Shown in pieces: positions 1 to 8,413 of a DNA stretch of 64,000 nt. The stretch is from Stutzerimonas xanthomarina DSM 18231 (GTDB taxonomy: Bacteria; Pseudomonadota; Gammaproteobacteria; Pseudomonadales; Pseudomonadaceae), in assembly GCF_900129835.1 (NCBI RefSeq), contig NZ_FQXA01000001.1, positions 744,001-808,000 on the forward strand, given 5' to 3'. The position numbers and the translations under genes were made by a program. The notes under the pieces are model-generated. The model saw only the letters and a program-made list of their open reading frames with translations, had not been told where the DNA came from and did no database searches. Each line of letters opens with the position of its first letter. The first letter of the stretch is position 1.

Positions 1-954
1 ATGCTGCAACAGACCCAGGTCAGTACCGTGCTCGGCTACTTCGACCGGTTTATGCAAGCGCTTCCCACCGTCGAAGCCCTGGCCAACGCGCCAGAGGACG
101 AAGTGCTGCATCTATGGACCGGCCTGGGTTACTACAGCCGCGCCCGCAACCTGCACAAGACCGCCAAACTGGTTGTTGCCGAGCATGGCAGTGAATTTCC
201 GCAAGATGTGGAACAGCTGGCCGAGCTGCCGGGCATTGGACGCTCCACTGCCGGCGCCATTGCCAGCCTGAGCATGGGCCTGCGGGCACCGATTCTGGAC
301 GGCAACGTCAAGCGCGTATTGGCCCGCTTTGCTGCACTGGACGGCTACCCCGGCGAGCCAAAAGTCGCCCGGCAGCTATGGGACCTGGCCGAGCAACTGA
401 CCCCACAAACACGAGTCAACCATTACACCCAAGCGATGATGGACCTGGGCGCGACACTCTGCACGCGCAGCAAGCCCAGCTGCCTGCTCTGCCCGCTGAA
501 AGCGGGCTGCCGCGCGCATCTGCTGGGCCGCGAAACCGAATTTCCGACGCCCAAGCCGCGCAAGACATTACCGCGCAAGCGCACCCTGATGCCGCTGCTG
601 GCTAACCATGAGGGCGCCATCCTGCTCTACCGCCGCCCGTCGACGGGCCTTTGGGGCGGGCTCTGGAGCCTGCCGGAACTGGACGATATTTCCGCCCTCG
701 ACCCGCTCGCCGAACGCCACGCGCTGCAGCTCCAAGGGCGCCGCGAGCTGCCGGGCCTGACCCATACCTTCAGCCATTTCCAATTGGCCATCGAGCCCTG
801 GCTGATCAGAGTCAAGTCCGAAGCTCACGCCGTGGCCGAGCCAGACTGGCTCTGGTATAACCTCGCCACCCCGCCGCGGCTGGGGCTCGCCGCCCCGGTG
901 AAGACGCTGCTCAAGCGTGCCGCCGCTGAATTGAACGCAGGAGAGATGTCATGA
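1..954 (+). CDS. mutY: Adenine DNA glycosylase MutY, 5'-truncated by the window edge
   Basis: MutY removes adenine mispaired with 8-oxoguanine in base excision repair. The first residues visible, [11 protein letters not shown], match an internal stretch of the family (usually preceded by SE-I/V-M), so roughly 38 N-terminal residues, including the catalytic Glu, lie upstream of base 1. Visible are the helix-hairpin-helix [12 protein letters not shown], the catalytic-domain Asp in [12 protein letters not shown] (Asp100 of this fragment), a [4Fe-4S] ligand set C-x6-C-x2-C-x5-C near residues 154-170, and the C-terminal NUDIX-like 8-oxoG recognition domain. The stop overlaps the yggX start (ATGA), so the two are translationally coupled. 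The Met at base 1 is internal, not a start. Confidence 0.96.
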   Translation: MLQQTQVSTVLGYFDRFMQALPTVEALANAPEDEVLHLWTGLGYYSRARNLHKTAKLVVAEHGSEFPQDVEQLAELPGIGRSTAGAIASLSMGLRAPILDGNVKRVLARFAALDGYPGEPKVARQLWDLAEQLTPQTRVNHYTQAMMDLGATLCTRSKPSCLLCPLKAGCRAHLLGRETEFPTPKPRKTLPRKRTLMPLLANHEGAILLYRRPSTGLWGGLWSLPELDDISALDPLAERHALQLQGRRELPGLTHTFSHFQLAIEPWLIRVKSEAHAVAEPDWLWYNLATPPRLGLAAPVKTLLKRAAAELNAGEMS

Positions 955-1223
955 CCCGCACCGTGAACTGCCGCAAATACAAAGAAGAACTGCCCGGTCT
1001 TGAGCGCCCGCCTTACCCTGGCGCCAAGGGCGAAGATATCTACAACAACGTCTCGAAGAAGGCCTGGGACGACTGGCAAAAGCACCAGACCATGCTGATC
1101 AACGAGCGCCGCCTGAACATGATGAATGCCGAGGATCGCAAGTTCCTGCAGACCGAGATGGACAAGTTCTTCTCCGGCGAGGAATACGCCCAGGCCGAAG
1201 GTTACGTGCCGCCGAGCGAGTAA
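951..1223 (+). CDS. yggX: Fe(2+)-trafficking protein YggX
   Basis: This small cytosolic protein of 90 residues is linked to iron-sulfur cluster protection and oxidative-stress resistance. The N-terminus [20 protein letters not shown] carries the single conserved Cys of the family, followed by [19 protein letters not shown] and a C-terminal [14 protein letters not shown], which is full family length. Its ATG overlaps the mutY stop, the usual pseudomonad pairing with a gene whose product needs an Fe-S cluster. A preceding GGAGAGATGTC supplies the ribosome binding site. Confidence 0.96.
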   Translation: MTRTVNCRKYKEELPGLERPPYPGAKGEDIYNNVSKKAWDDWQKHQTMLINERRLNMMNAEDRKFLQTEMDKFFSGEEYAQAEGYVPPSE

Positions 1224-1233
1224 ACATTCGCAG

Positions 1234-1262
1234 CCTTGGCGCAGCATTAGCAGGCGCCAAGG
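1234..1262 (+). terminator. Inverted repeat after yggX, possible terminator
   Basis: A perfect 9-bp inverted repeat (CCTTGGCGC / GCGCCAAGG, 11-nt loop) lies 11 bp after the yggX stop. There is no T tract, so it may be a Rho-assisted or mRNA-stabilising hairpin rather than an intrinsic terminator. Confidence 0.45.
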
Positions 1263-1342
1263 CCTGCCGCGACGGCGAGGCTGCAAACCGCTCGCACTTA
1301 TCGCTAAATGCCCGATCTAGCTAAATATTTTCAAACCCGCGC

Positions 1343-1371
1343 TTGACAGACAAAAGCCAAATCCGTCTAAT
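1343..1371 (+). promoter_or_regulatory. Sigma70 promoter of tRNA-Phe
   Basis: TTGACA (1343-1348) and TCTAAT (1366-1371) are separated by exactly 17 bp and sit 11 bp before the mature tRNA 5' end, with a GC-rich GCGCCCC stretch just after, as in stringently controlled tRNA promoters. Confidence 0.8.
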
Positions 1372-1382
1372 AGCGCCCCGTT

Positions 1383-1458
1383 GCCCAGGTAGCTCAGTCG
1401 GTAGAGCAGGGGATTGAAAATCCCCGTGTCGGCGGTTCGATTCCGTCCCTGGGCACCA
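1383..1458 (+). tRNA. tRNA-Phe (anticodon GAA)
   Basis: This is a 76-nt cloverleaf with a 7-bp acceptor stem GCCCAGG / CCTGGGC, a D arm beginning GCTCAGTCGGTAGAGC, an anticodon stem GGGGA / TCCCC around loop TTGAAAA (GAA anticodon), a T loop GGTTCGATTCC, discriminator A and an encoded CCA. The 3' ends of tRNA-Phe genes are common integration sites, and a restriction-gene remnant follows it here. Confidence 0.97.
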
Positions 1459-1506
1459 TCTATTCATTTCAGGTGGTGCCAAAACCACCCGAAAGCCCAC
1501 AAGAAG

Positions 1507-1527
1507 CCCGCCTAGTGCGGGTTTTTT
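1507..1527 (+). terminator. Intrinsic terminator after tRNA-Phe
   Basis: CCCGC / GCGGG stem with a 5-nt loop is followed directly by six T residues. It ends the tRNA-Phe transcript. Confidence 0.85.
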
Positions 1528-1583
1528 GTTGTCTGCACTTCCCTACCCTTCCCCTGTAGGCCCAAACAATTGGGGTATATCTG

Positions 1584-1847
1584 GTGGAACCCCAGTTTGG
1601 ACGGATTCGGGATGATCCGTTGGTCAAGCAAGAAGCCTTTCTTGACTTTGTACTGCCGCAGTACGTGACGGAGAGAGTGGCGAATAGGGGCAGGAAAAGC
1701 TTTCCTCCTTTGCTGAAGCTTCGCTACTGGAATGCAATTAACGATGCAGCTGCAGATCTGGGTAGGCCGGAACTGATCAAGAGTCTGTTTTTAGGCTTTC
1801 AGAAGCATCTTTATGATGGTGCGCAAGGGAGCAATTCGCAAACATAG
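1584..1847 (+). pseudogene. Remnant of type I restriction enzyme R subunit C-terminus (HsdR-like)
   Basis: The 87 codons starting at a GTG resemble only the extreme C-terminal part of EcoEI-type HsdR subunits. They show a QEAFLDFVLPQYV-like helix, a LLKLRYWNAINDAAADLG segment and a final SLFLGFQKHLYDG. A normal HsdR is around 800-1000 residues, so all nuclease, helicase and translocase domains are absent. No hsdM or hsdS accompanies it. The reading frame is open only back to a TAG at 1557, and no good ribosome binding site precedes the GTG. Base composition is visibly lower in GC than neighbouring genes. Family assignment is from memory of the motif pattern; that it is a decayed, tRNA-linked acquired gene is inference. 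Confidence 0.55.
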
Positions 1848-2080
1848 CGACGCATCACGTGATATTCCTCTGCGCTCCGCGCGAGCCGACAAGCCTGAAT
1901 CCAGGTCACCGCAGAAAGTATCTCTGGACGAATCGCCACGCATGCACGGCCAGGCCTTATCTCTTCATAGCTCCGGCTTCATTCTGCGCTAGGCTGATGC
2001 CAACTGGGCGGACCTGAGCGGGATGTTGCTCGGCTACGTCGAACTGCCAAGGATTGCTGCACAGCGCAAGGAGCCGAACG

Positions 2081-2860
2081 GTGCACAGGGTTCTCTCAAT
2101 TCTGCTGATCTGGCTGTTGTCGAACGCCGCCCCGGCCAGCGCGGCGCAGTGGCACTTCGTAACCGAGGACTTCCCCCCGTTCACCTTTCCGGCTGACGCC
2201 CCGGTCAGCGAAACCAAAGGCGTTGGCGCGGCCGGCCCGTTCGTGGAGGTGGTACATGCGATCTGCGCACGCTTGCAGCACCAGTGCACGATCACCCTGT
2301 ACCCCTGGCAGCGCGCCTTCCACCTGGCCGAGCAGGGACAGGTGGACGGAATATTCACGCTCACATCTTCACCGCAACGCGAGCAGATATTTCACATCAG
2401 CCGGATGCTGGTCACTTCTCGCTACAGTGTTTTCGCCCAGACCCAGAGCAGCTTCGTCTTCAACCAACCAGGTGACGTCGCGGGGCGACTGGTTGGCGTC
2501 TACGGTCCGTCCGGTACTTCCTATGTGCTGTCCGAGCGCCTCAAGTCGGTGCCTGACGTACGCCTGTACATGACTACAGACAATCGACGGCTCCTGCGCA
2601 TGCTGCAGTCAGGCCGTTTCGGCGTGGACGGTCTGGCAGCGCTCAATCAGGATGTCGCCTGGCACCTGATTGAGGAGGAGCGCCTCGCCGGAGTGCGTGA
2701 AGCCGGCGAGATGGGCCCGATCAGCTATGGCATCGGTCTCTCGCGCAAGACTGTGAGTGCAGCACAGTTCGAAGCTTTCGAGCAGGCGCTGGACGCGGCT
2801 ATAGCCGATGGCACGGTGCCGAAAATCCTGCGCCAACACCAACTCGAAGCCGCCTTCTGA
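2081..2860 (+). CDS. Periplasmic substrate-binding protein, SBP_bac_3-like (paralogue 1)
   Basis: This is an extracellular solute-binding protein of about 259 residues. The GTG at 2081 is chosen because AAGGAG lies 7 nt before it; an in-frame ATG at 2054 lacks such a site. A signal peptide (hydrophobic VLSILLIWLLSNAAPASA) precedes the mature start at QWHFVTEDFPPFTF, the usual first strand of this family. Landmarks are PWQRAFHLAEQG, the hinge motif VYGPSGTSYVLS, and NRRLLRMLQSGRFG. It is clearly paralogous to the protein at 7494-8258. No ABC permease or ATPase is adjacent; downstream is a TonB receptor operon, so a periplasmic role linked to that uptake system is possible. The ligand is unknown. 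Confidence 0.85.
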   Translation: MHRVLSILLIWLLSNAAPASAAQWHFVTEDFPPFTFPADAPVSETKGVGAAGPFVEVVHAICARLQHQCTITLYPWQRAFHLAEQGQVDGIFTLTSSPQREQIFHISRMLVTSRYSVFAQTQSSFVFNQPGDVAGRLVGVYGPSGTSYVLSERLKSVPDVRLYMTTDNRRLLRMLQSGRFGVDGLAALNQDVAWHLIEEERLAGVREAGEMGPISYGIGLSRKTVSAAQFEAFEQALDAAIADGTVPKILRQHQLEAAF

Positions 2861-3025
2861 TCGTTGCGCACACCATGGCAATCTGGCGGCGGTTCGGCGT
2901 ATTTCAGCGTTGGAAACATCGACGTCAATTCGGAAATGGTCAGGAGTAGCGCGGCCTGTGGTCGTTGCAAAAGACCGAACAACAACTGCCGCGGGACCGC
3001 AGCAAGGGATACAGAAAAGCCAACA

Positions 3026-3044
3026 GCTAATGAAAGTAATTCGC
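3026..3044 (+). promoter_or_regulatory. Candidate Fur box upstream of the TonB receptor
   Basis: The 19-mer GCTAATGAAAGTAATTCGC matches the classical Fur consensus GATAATGATAATCATTATC at 13 of 19 positions and lies 51 bp before the receptor ATG. It is consistent with iron repression of the downstream operon; the call rests on consensus similarity only. Confidence 0.45.
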
Positions 3045-3095
3045 ACTTAGTTTACATTTGCGCTCCCTGAACAAATCCAACATCGGGAGCTTCAC

Positions 3096-5228
3096 GTGTT
3101 TCGCAAAACCAGTCTGTGCTTGTCTATCGCTCTTGCATCCATTTCCCTCTCGTCCCTGCCAGTCGCTGCGGCAGATGAAGCGACAGAGCTCGAAGCAGTC
3201 ACGATCAGCGCGACACGTGCCCGCAGCGAGGCTGGCAAGACGCCGCAAAAAATCACTGTAATCAGTCGCGAGCAGATCGAACAACAGCTGGCCATTACCT
3301 CGGACCAAGGCGCGATCCTGAGCAACCTGATTCCGTCGTACTCGCCGAGCAGGCAGAAGATGAGCAGCGCTGGCGAGACCTTTCGCGGTCGCTCGGCACT
3401 GATTCTCATCGACGGCGTGCCGCAGTCCACACCGCTGCGTGACAGCCAGCGCGACGGCTATGTCATCGACCTGTCGATGGTCGAACGCATTGAGGTTATC
3501 CACGGTGCCAGTGCCGAGCACGGCCTTGGCGCTACGGGCGGCATCATCAACTATGTGACCCGCCGCCCGGCCAGCGGCGCGCTGCGCCAGCACGCGGGCG
3601 TCAGCTTTACCGCGCCCGGCGACTATGAGTCCGAAGGATTCGGCTACAAGCTGGACTATCGCGTCGAGGGCACGCAGGGCAACTTCGACTACCTTCTCGG
3701 GACCAGCTGGCAGACCCAGGGCATGTTCTACGATGCCACTGGGGACCTGATCGGCGTCGACGACACCCAGGGCGACGTGATGGATTCGACCGGCACCGAT
3801 CTGTTGCTCAAGCTCGGCTACTGGCTGGATGACAACCAGAACATCGGCCTGATGATCAATCGCTACGAGGTTGAAGGCGAACACGAATACGTCAACGTGC
3901 CGGGTGACGCCAACGCTGAGCTTCCCGCGACCTCGCGTAAAGGCGACCCGCAGGGCAAGGCCCCTCAGAACGAAACGCTGGCCACCAGCCTGTCCTACAA
4001 GCACGCCGATTTCTACGGCAATGAACTGGGCCTGCAGCTTTATACCCAGCGATTTCGCGCCCGCTTTGGTGGCGGCACCAACGCCACCTTTCAAGACCCC
4101 AGCATCGCGCCGGCGGGAACGCTGTTCGACCAGTCGCAGAACGAGTCGGACAAGATCGGCGGCAAGCTGACGATCAGCCGCGATGGCATGCTCGACAACC
4201 GCCTGATGCTCACCGGCGGACTCGATGTGCTGCAGGACACCACCAGCCAGCAGCTGATTCTCACTGATCGGGAATGGGTGCCGGAAACGGTCTTCCGCAA
4301 CTATGCCCCGTTCCTCCAGGCCGAGATCCGCACGCTCGACCAGCTGACCTTGCATGCCGGTGTGCGCCATGAGTTCGCCGATCTCGACGTCGACAGCTTC
4401 CGCACTATTGCCTCGACTCAACCGGTGGGTAGTGTCGATGTGGAAGGCGGCAACCCGACGTTCGAGGAAACGCTCTACAACGCCGGTCTGGTCTGGCAGA
4501 TGAGCGACTGGGCGCAACTGTTCGCCAACTATTCGGAAGGTTTCGGCATGCCCGATGTCGGTCGCGTGCTGCGAGGCATCGGCACGCCGGGAACCAGCGT
4601 CGACAACTTCCTCGACCTGCAACCGGTGGTTACCGAAAACCGCGAGATTGGCTTTCGCTTGAACCACGGGCCGTTCGACGCAGAGATCAGTTACTACGAG
4701 TCGGATGCCGACCTCGGCTCGCGCCTGGACAGCGTGGGCGGGGTCTACCAGGTTCGCCGCGAGCGCACCGAAATCGATGGCATCGAGTTCACCGGCGGCT
4801 GGCAGATCAACAAGGCGCACCGCCTGAAGTTAATGTATGCCCAGGTCAACGGCCAATCCGATACCGACGATGACGGCAAGGTCGATACCGACCTCGATGG
4901 CGCGAACATCTCGCCGGATCGTTACGGCATCAGCTGGCAGGCCAACTGGAACGATAAGCTGCACAGCCTGCTGCAGGCCAACCACTATGCCAGCCGGGGT
5001 TTCGACCAGCCGGATCTGGACTTCGACGGCTACACCCTGGTCGATGCCTCGCTGGGTTATCGCCTGCCGGTCGGCGAAGCCCGCCTGGGAGTCGAGAACC
5101 TGTTCAACGAGGACTACCTGACCTACTACTCGCAGGCCGCCAACACCGGCGCACCCGCAACCCGCAATGGGCGCGTGTTCAATGGTCGTGGACGGACGTT
5201 CACTGTCGGCTATCAGGTCAGCTTCTAA
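3096..5228 (+). CDS. TonB-dependent siderophore receptor
   Basis: This outer-membrane receptor of 710 residues imports a ferric siderophore using TonB energy. It has a signal peptide (MFRKTSLCLSIALASISLSS to VAAADE), a TonB box-like stretch LEAVTISATR, a plug domain with ALILIDGVPQSTP and VERIEVIHGASAEHGLGATG then GGIINYVTRRP, and a 22-strand barrel ending in the terminal Phe of GYQVSF. The N-terminal STN signalling domain is absent, so it is not a FpvA/FecA-type transducer. An acidic loop around residues 587-602 (DTDDDGKVDTDLDG) looks like a calcium-binding motif. The next gene begins 3 bp after the stop, which suggests an operon. The siderophore specificity cannot be read. Confidence 0.92.
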   Translation: MFRKTSLCLSIALASISLSSLPVAAADEATELEAVTISATRARSEAGKTPQKITVISREQIEQQLAITSDQGAILSNLIPSYSPSRQKMSSAGETFRGRSALILIDGVPQSTPLRDSQRDGYVIDLSMVERIEVIHGASAEHGLGATGGIINYVTRRPASGALRQHAGVSFTAPGDYESEGFGYKLDYRVEGTQGNFDYLLGTSWQTQGMFYDATGDLIGVDDTQGDVMDSTGTDLLLKLGYWLDDNQNIGLMINRYEVEGEHEYVNVPGDANAELPATSRKGDPQGKAPQNETLATSLSYKHADFYGNELGLQLYTQRFRARFGGGTNATFQDPSIAPAGTLFDQSQNESDKIGGKLTISRDGMLDNRLMLTGGLDVLQDTTSQQLILTDREWVPETVFRNYAPFLQAEIRTLDQLTLHAGVRHEFADLDVDSFRTIASTQPVGSVDVEGGNPTFEETLYNAGLVWQMSDWAQLFANYSEGFGMPDVGRVLRGIGTPGTSVDNFLDLQPVVTENREIGFRLNHGPFDAEISYYESDADLGSRLDSVGGVYQVRRERTEIDGIEFTGGWQINKAHRLKLMYAQVNGQSDTDDDGKVDTDLDGANISPDRYGISWQANWNDKLHSLLQANHYASRGFDQPDLDFDGYTLVDASLGYRLPVGEARLGVENLFNEDYLTYYSQAANTGAPATRNGRVFNGRGRTFTVGYQVSF

Positions 5229-5231
5229 GGC

Positions 5232-5579
5232 ATGCACTCAGCGGCCAAGCATGGGCGGCAGCAGCGCCAGATGGACTGGCGCTACCACGCCAGTCTCGCG
5301 CTGCGGGTTCTTGCAGGCATCGGCGGCGGCTTCGCCTGTACCGTAGCGCTGGCTTCGGCCAGCGCTCGGTTGTTGGTGCAGCTAATCGGGCTGGCGGGTC
5401 ACGAGGCGGTGCTGATCGCTTGCATGCTGGGTTTCGTCATCTACCTCGGCCTGCTGCTCTGGGCGTTTGTCGAACCACGGCTGTGGCGATTGTGCCTGCT
5501 CTTGCTGCTTGGCATCGCCAGTGACCTAGCGCTGCAGTTCGGCCCACCGGCATCGCTGCCGATCACGGGTGCAGGTTGA
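5232..5579 (+). CDS. DUF3649 small membrane protein, iron-uptake associated
   Basis: This membrane protein of 115 residues has about three hydrophobic segments (near residues 23-45, 50-75 and 80-103), after a basic N-terminus. It resembles DUF3649 proteins that sit between siderophore receptors and PepSY reductases in pseudomonads, analogous to the small partners of the P. aeruginosa fpvGHJK ferripyoverdine-reduction genes. It starts 3 bp after the receptor stop, and its TGA overlaps the beginning of the next reading frame. An inner-membrane accessory role in siderophore reduction is inferred from context. Confidence 0.75.
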   Translation: MHSAAKHGRQQRQMDWRYHASLALRVLAGIGGGFACTVALASASARLLVQLIGLAGHEAVLIACMLGFVIYLGLLLWAFVEPRLWRLCLLLLLGIASDLALQFGPPASLPITGAG

Positions 5580-5584
5580 CGACG

Positions 5585-7102
5585 ATGCCCGGCAGTGGAT
5601 TCCGCGCTTCGCTGAGCTGGCTGCACACCTGGGCCGGCGTGCTGCTCGGCGGCCTGCTGCTGGCGGTCTTCTGGTCCGGCAGCCTGGTGGTCTTCGATCG
5701 CGAGATCGACCGCTGGATGCTGCCGTCGACGCGGCTCGGCCCACCACCTACCGATCTTTCCCTGGATCGCCTGGTAGTGCCGCATGCACAGCAACTGGCC
5801 GGCACGGCTGTGCGCTGGAGCATCACCCTGCCAACCCAGCGCACACCGGTAATTCAGCTGGAATATCCCGATGTTGCGGGCGTATCAACGCGTCGCTTCA
5901 TCGATCCATCTAGCGGCGAGCTGTTACCAGACCATGGCAGCTGGGCAGCCACCGGGTTCCTCTTCCCGTTCCACTACAGCCTGCATCTGCGCTGGCGCGA
6001 TCTCGGCTACTGGCTGCTGGGCATCGCCGGTATGGGCATGCTGCTGTTGCTGGTGTCCGGCGTGGTGATCCACCGTAAACTGATTCGCGAGTTCTTCAGC
6101 TTCAGGCCGCACAAGAGCACGCAACGTGCGACGCTGGATTTGCACAACCTGACCGGCGTCGTCGCATTGCCGTTTCATTTTCTGATCAGCCTATCCGGGT
6201 TGATCATCTTTTTTGCCATCTACTTCCCGACGGTCATCGAACGAATCTACCCCGGCAATCCGGCTGCCTTCAGTACCGCGGCATTTGGCACCTACACACG
6301 ACAGGCATCCGGCGAGCCCGCCGCGCTGGCTTCGCTGGACACCATGCGCGACCGTGCACGCGATACCTGGGGTGATGAGCCCTACATGCTACGGGTCTGG
6401 CATCCCGGAGACGCGCAGGCGTACGTGGAGGTGCGCCGCACGTTCGCTCATCAGGTAACCATGAACGTCGATCGCATGACCTTCGATGGCAGTAGCGGCG
6501 CCCTCCTGCTTGATCACCGGACCGGTCCAATAGCCGCCATCCAGCGGTTCTTCAGCGGCCTGCATTTCGTGCAATTCGAACACTGGACGCTGCGCTGGCT
6601 GTATTTTCTCGGCGGGTTGTCCGGCTGGGTGATGATCGCCACCGGACTGCTGTTCTGGACCGGCACCCGCCGCGCCCGACATCAGCGGCAGGGACACTCC
6701 GGCGCGCACCTGCTGGACGCGATCTGCGTCTGTAGCTGCAGCGGGCTGATCCTCGCCACGCTCGGCTTCTTCATCGCCAATCGCGCGTTGCCGACCGACG
6801 TTGGCCGCTTCGAGATAGACCGCGCCGCCCTCGAAGGCTGGGCGTTCTTTCTGATCTGGGCGTCGACCCTGGTCCATGCGCTGATTCGTGGCGCGGCAGC
6901 CTGGCGCGGGCAGTTGCTGGCCATCGGCGCTGCTGCGCTAGCAGCGGTGCTGCTGAACTGGTTGACCACCGGCGATCATCTGCTTTTCAGCGTCCAGCAC
7001 GGGCTGCATGCGGTTGCCGGCATGGATCTGATGCTCATGATGCTGGCGCTTCTGGCGTTGACCACGGCACGACGCCTGAACCGACGCGCTGCCGATGCCT
7101 GA
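5585..7102 (+). CDS. PepSY-associated TM-helix protein, probable siderophore-iron reductase
   Basis: PepSY_TM family inner-membrane protein of about 505 residues. The N-terminus SLSWLHTWAGVLLGGLLLAV is the typical first helix, with a conserved His for haem or metal. Further helices lie near GYWLLGIAGMGMLLLLVSG, FHFLISLSGLIIFFAIYF, WVMIATGLLFW and the C-terminus. Periplasmic PepSY-like segments sit between them, for example LLDHRTGPIAAIQRFFSGLH. A TTG at 5576 overlapping the previous stop is an alternative start; the ATG at 5585 is preferred because GCAGG lies 9 nt before it. Related proteins (FpvG/PiuB-like) reduce ferric siderophores in the periplasm, and the operon position after a TonB receptor supports that role. 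Confidence 0.85.
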   Translation: MPGSGFRASLSWLHTWAGVLLGGLLLAVFWSGSLVVFDREIDRWMLPSTRLGPPPTDLSLDRLVVPHAQQLAGTAVRWSITLPTQRTPVIQLEYPDVAGVSTRRFIDPSSGELLPDHGSWAATGFLFPFHYSLHLRWRDLGYWLLGIAGMGMLLLLVSGVVIHRKLIREFFSFRPHKSTQRATLDLHNLTGVVALPFHFLISLSGLIIFFAIYFPTVIERIYPGNPAAFSTAAFGTYTRQASGEPAALASLDTMRDRARDTWGDEPYMLRVWHPGDAQAYVEVRRTFAHQVTMNVDRMTFDGSSGALLLDHRTGPIAAIQRFFSGLHFVQFEHWTLRWLYFLGGLSGWVMIATGLLFWTGTRRARHQRQGHSGAHLLDAICVCSCSGLILATLGFFIANRALPTDVGRFEIDRAALEGWAFFLIWASTLVHALIRGAAAWRGQLLAIGAAALAAVLLNWLTTGDHLLFSVQHGLHAVAGMDLMLMMLALLALTTARRLNRRAADA

Positions 7103-7397
7103 GCTCATGCAGCTGGGCGTCTTCGTTTTGTGCTACCTGGCGTTCGCCCAGCTCGCGCTCCTGCAGCAAGCCCATCGCCAGAAGGTCTGGCGATCAGCGG
7201 CGCCTCCAACCGCACGCGGGCGACAGTTACGTCGCAACGCAGCCGTGATCTCCTTGGCCGGGGCACCTGCGTTGCTGATGACAGTGGAGGTGCCGGGCTT
7301 CGCCGTACTGCTCTGGCTCTGCCTGATGAGCGCAGCCGCTGTAGCAGTCGCCTTGACGCTTAGCTGGAAGCCGGGCCTGCTGCGCTGGCTGCCTTGA
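7095..7397 (+). CDS. DUF3325 small membrane protein
   Basis: This protein of 100 residues has three hydrophobic stretches (near residues 3-20, 48-68 and 72-92) separated by a basic loop RARGRQLRRN-like region. It matches the DUF3325 family, which regularly closes siderophore receptor / PepSY operons. Its ATG overlaps the end of the PepSY gene by 8 bp, so co-translation is likely. The specific function is unknown; an accessory role in ferric siderophore reduction is inferred from position. Confidence 0.75.
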   Translation: MPELMQLGVFVLCYLAFAQLALLQQAHRQKVWRSAAPPTARGRQLRRNAAVISLAGAPALLMTVEVPGFAVLLWLCLMSAAAVAVALTLSWKPGLLRWLP

Positions 7398-7493
7398 ACC
7401 GCGGCTGCAGGGTCGCGCTGCAGCTGACAACACGCTAGCCTGCGAGGGCACGGAGCGTGTGGCCGCTCCAGTAGTTCGTCTGGAGTTTGAAGC

Positions 7494-8258
7494 ATGCGCA
7501 CTCGATGGATTGCGATAGTCATCGGTCTGGTATCCGTCATGGGCAACTGTCAGGCCGGTGAGTTGCGCTTCGTCACCGAAGATTTCCCGCCGTTCACCTA
7601 TGCATCACCTACCGACCCCGATGGCGCAGCCGGGCCTTTGGTTGAGATCGTGGCGGCGGTGTGCGCTCGGCTGCACACCGACTGTCCGGTGCAGTTGCTG
7701 CCCTGGCGTCGGGCATTGGCCGAGGCCGAAGACGGCGCTGCGCAGGGGATATTCACCGTGATCCGCTCGCCGGACCGCGAGCGGGCGCTCTACCTCACTC
7801 GCGAGCTGGTCACTTCGCGCTACGGCGTCTATGCACGTTCGACAAATCGCCTCGTCTACCACCGCCCGGAGAACCTGGCCGGACGCACCGTAGCCGTGTA
7901 CGGACCTTCCGGGACTTCATTCGTGCTTGGCCAGCAGCTGACTGCGGTGGATAACGTGACCGTGAGCCTGGTGGCGAATAACCGGCGACTGCTGCGCATG
8001 CTGGCGGCCGGCAGGTTTGGCGAGCAAGGCATCGCCGTGGTCAACCAGGATGTCGCCTGGCATCTGATCGATCAGGAACGAATCGCCGACATTCACGAAA
8101 CGGGCGTGATGCAGCCCGTTTCCTACGCAATCGGCTTTTCCCGGGCCTCTGTCAGCGAAGCCGAGTTTGATCAATTCAACGCAGCGCTTGAGGCACTGAT
8201 CGCTGACCGCAGCGTTACCGCCATCCTGAAGCGCCATGGCCTGGAGCCCGCGTTCTAG
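7494..8258 (+). CDS. Periplasmic substrate-binding protein, SBP_bac_3-like (paralogue 2)
   Basis: This protein of 254 residues has a signal peptide (RWIAIVIGLVSVMGNCQAG) followed by ELRFVTEDFPPFTY, the same mature start as the protein at 2081-2860. Shared blocks include PWRRALAEAEDG, ELVTSRYGVYA, VYGPSGTSFVLG, NNRRLLRMLAAGRFG and NQDVAWHLIDQER, so the two are paralogues placed on either side of the receptor / PepSY operon. No dedicated permease or ATPase is present. It could bind a polar small molecule, or a siderophore or metal complex delivered by the operon; neither is demonstrated. Confidence 0.85.
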   Translation: MRTRWIAIVIGLVSVMGNCQAGELRFVTEDFPPFTYASPTDPDGAAGPLVEIVAAVCARLHTDCPVQLLPWRRALAEAEDGAAQGIFTVIRSPDRERALYLTRELVTSRYGVYARSTNRLVYHRPENLAGRTVAVYGPSGTSFVLGQQLTAVDNVTVSLVANNRRLLRMLAAGRFGEQGIAVVNQDVAWHLIDQERIADIHETGVMQPVSYAIGFSRASVSEAEFDQFNAALEALIADRSVTAILKRHGLEPAF

Positions 8259-8413
8259 CGCCAGCGCCAGGGTCAATTTGCAGCTTGCTCATGTTTTCGC
8301 TGAATCATTCAGCGCTTCGGGCCGTCTACCCAGAAGGCAGCGTTCGGGCAATCCGAAGGTTTCGCCGCGTACATCCCGCTCATCACCCATTCGACAAGGG
8401 AGGCTGACCGCCC

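Noticed and set aside
3027..4820. A 597-codon minus-strand frame.
   Set aside because: It is antisense to the TonB receptor and lacks domains; the receptor reading has a signal peptide and plug motifs.
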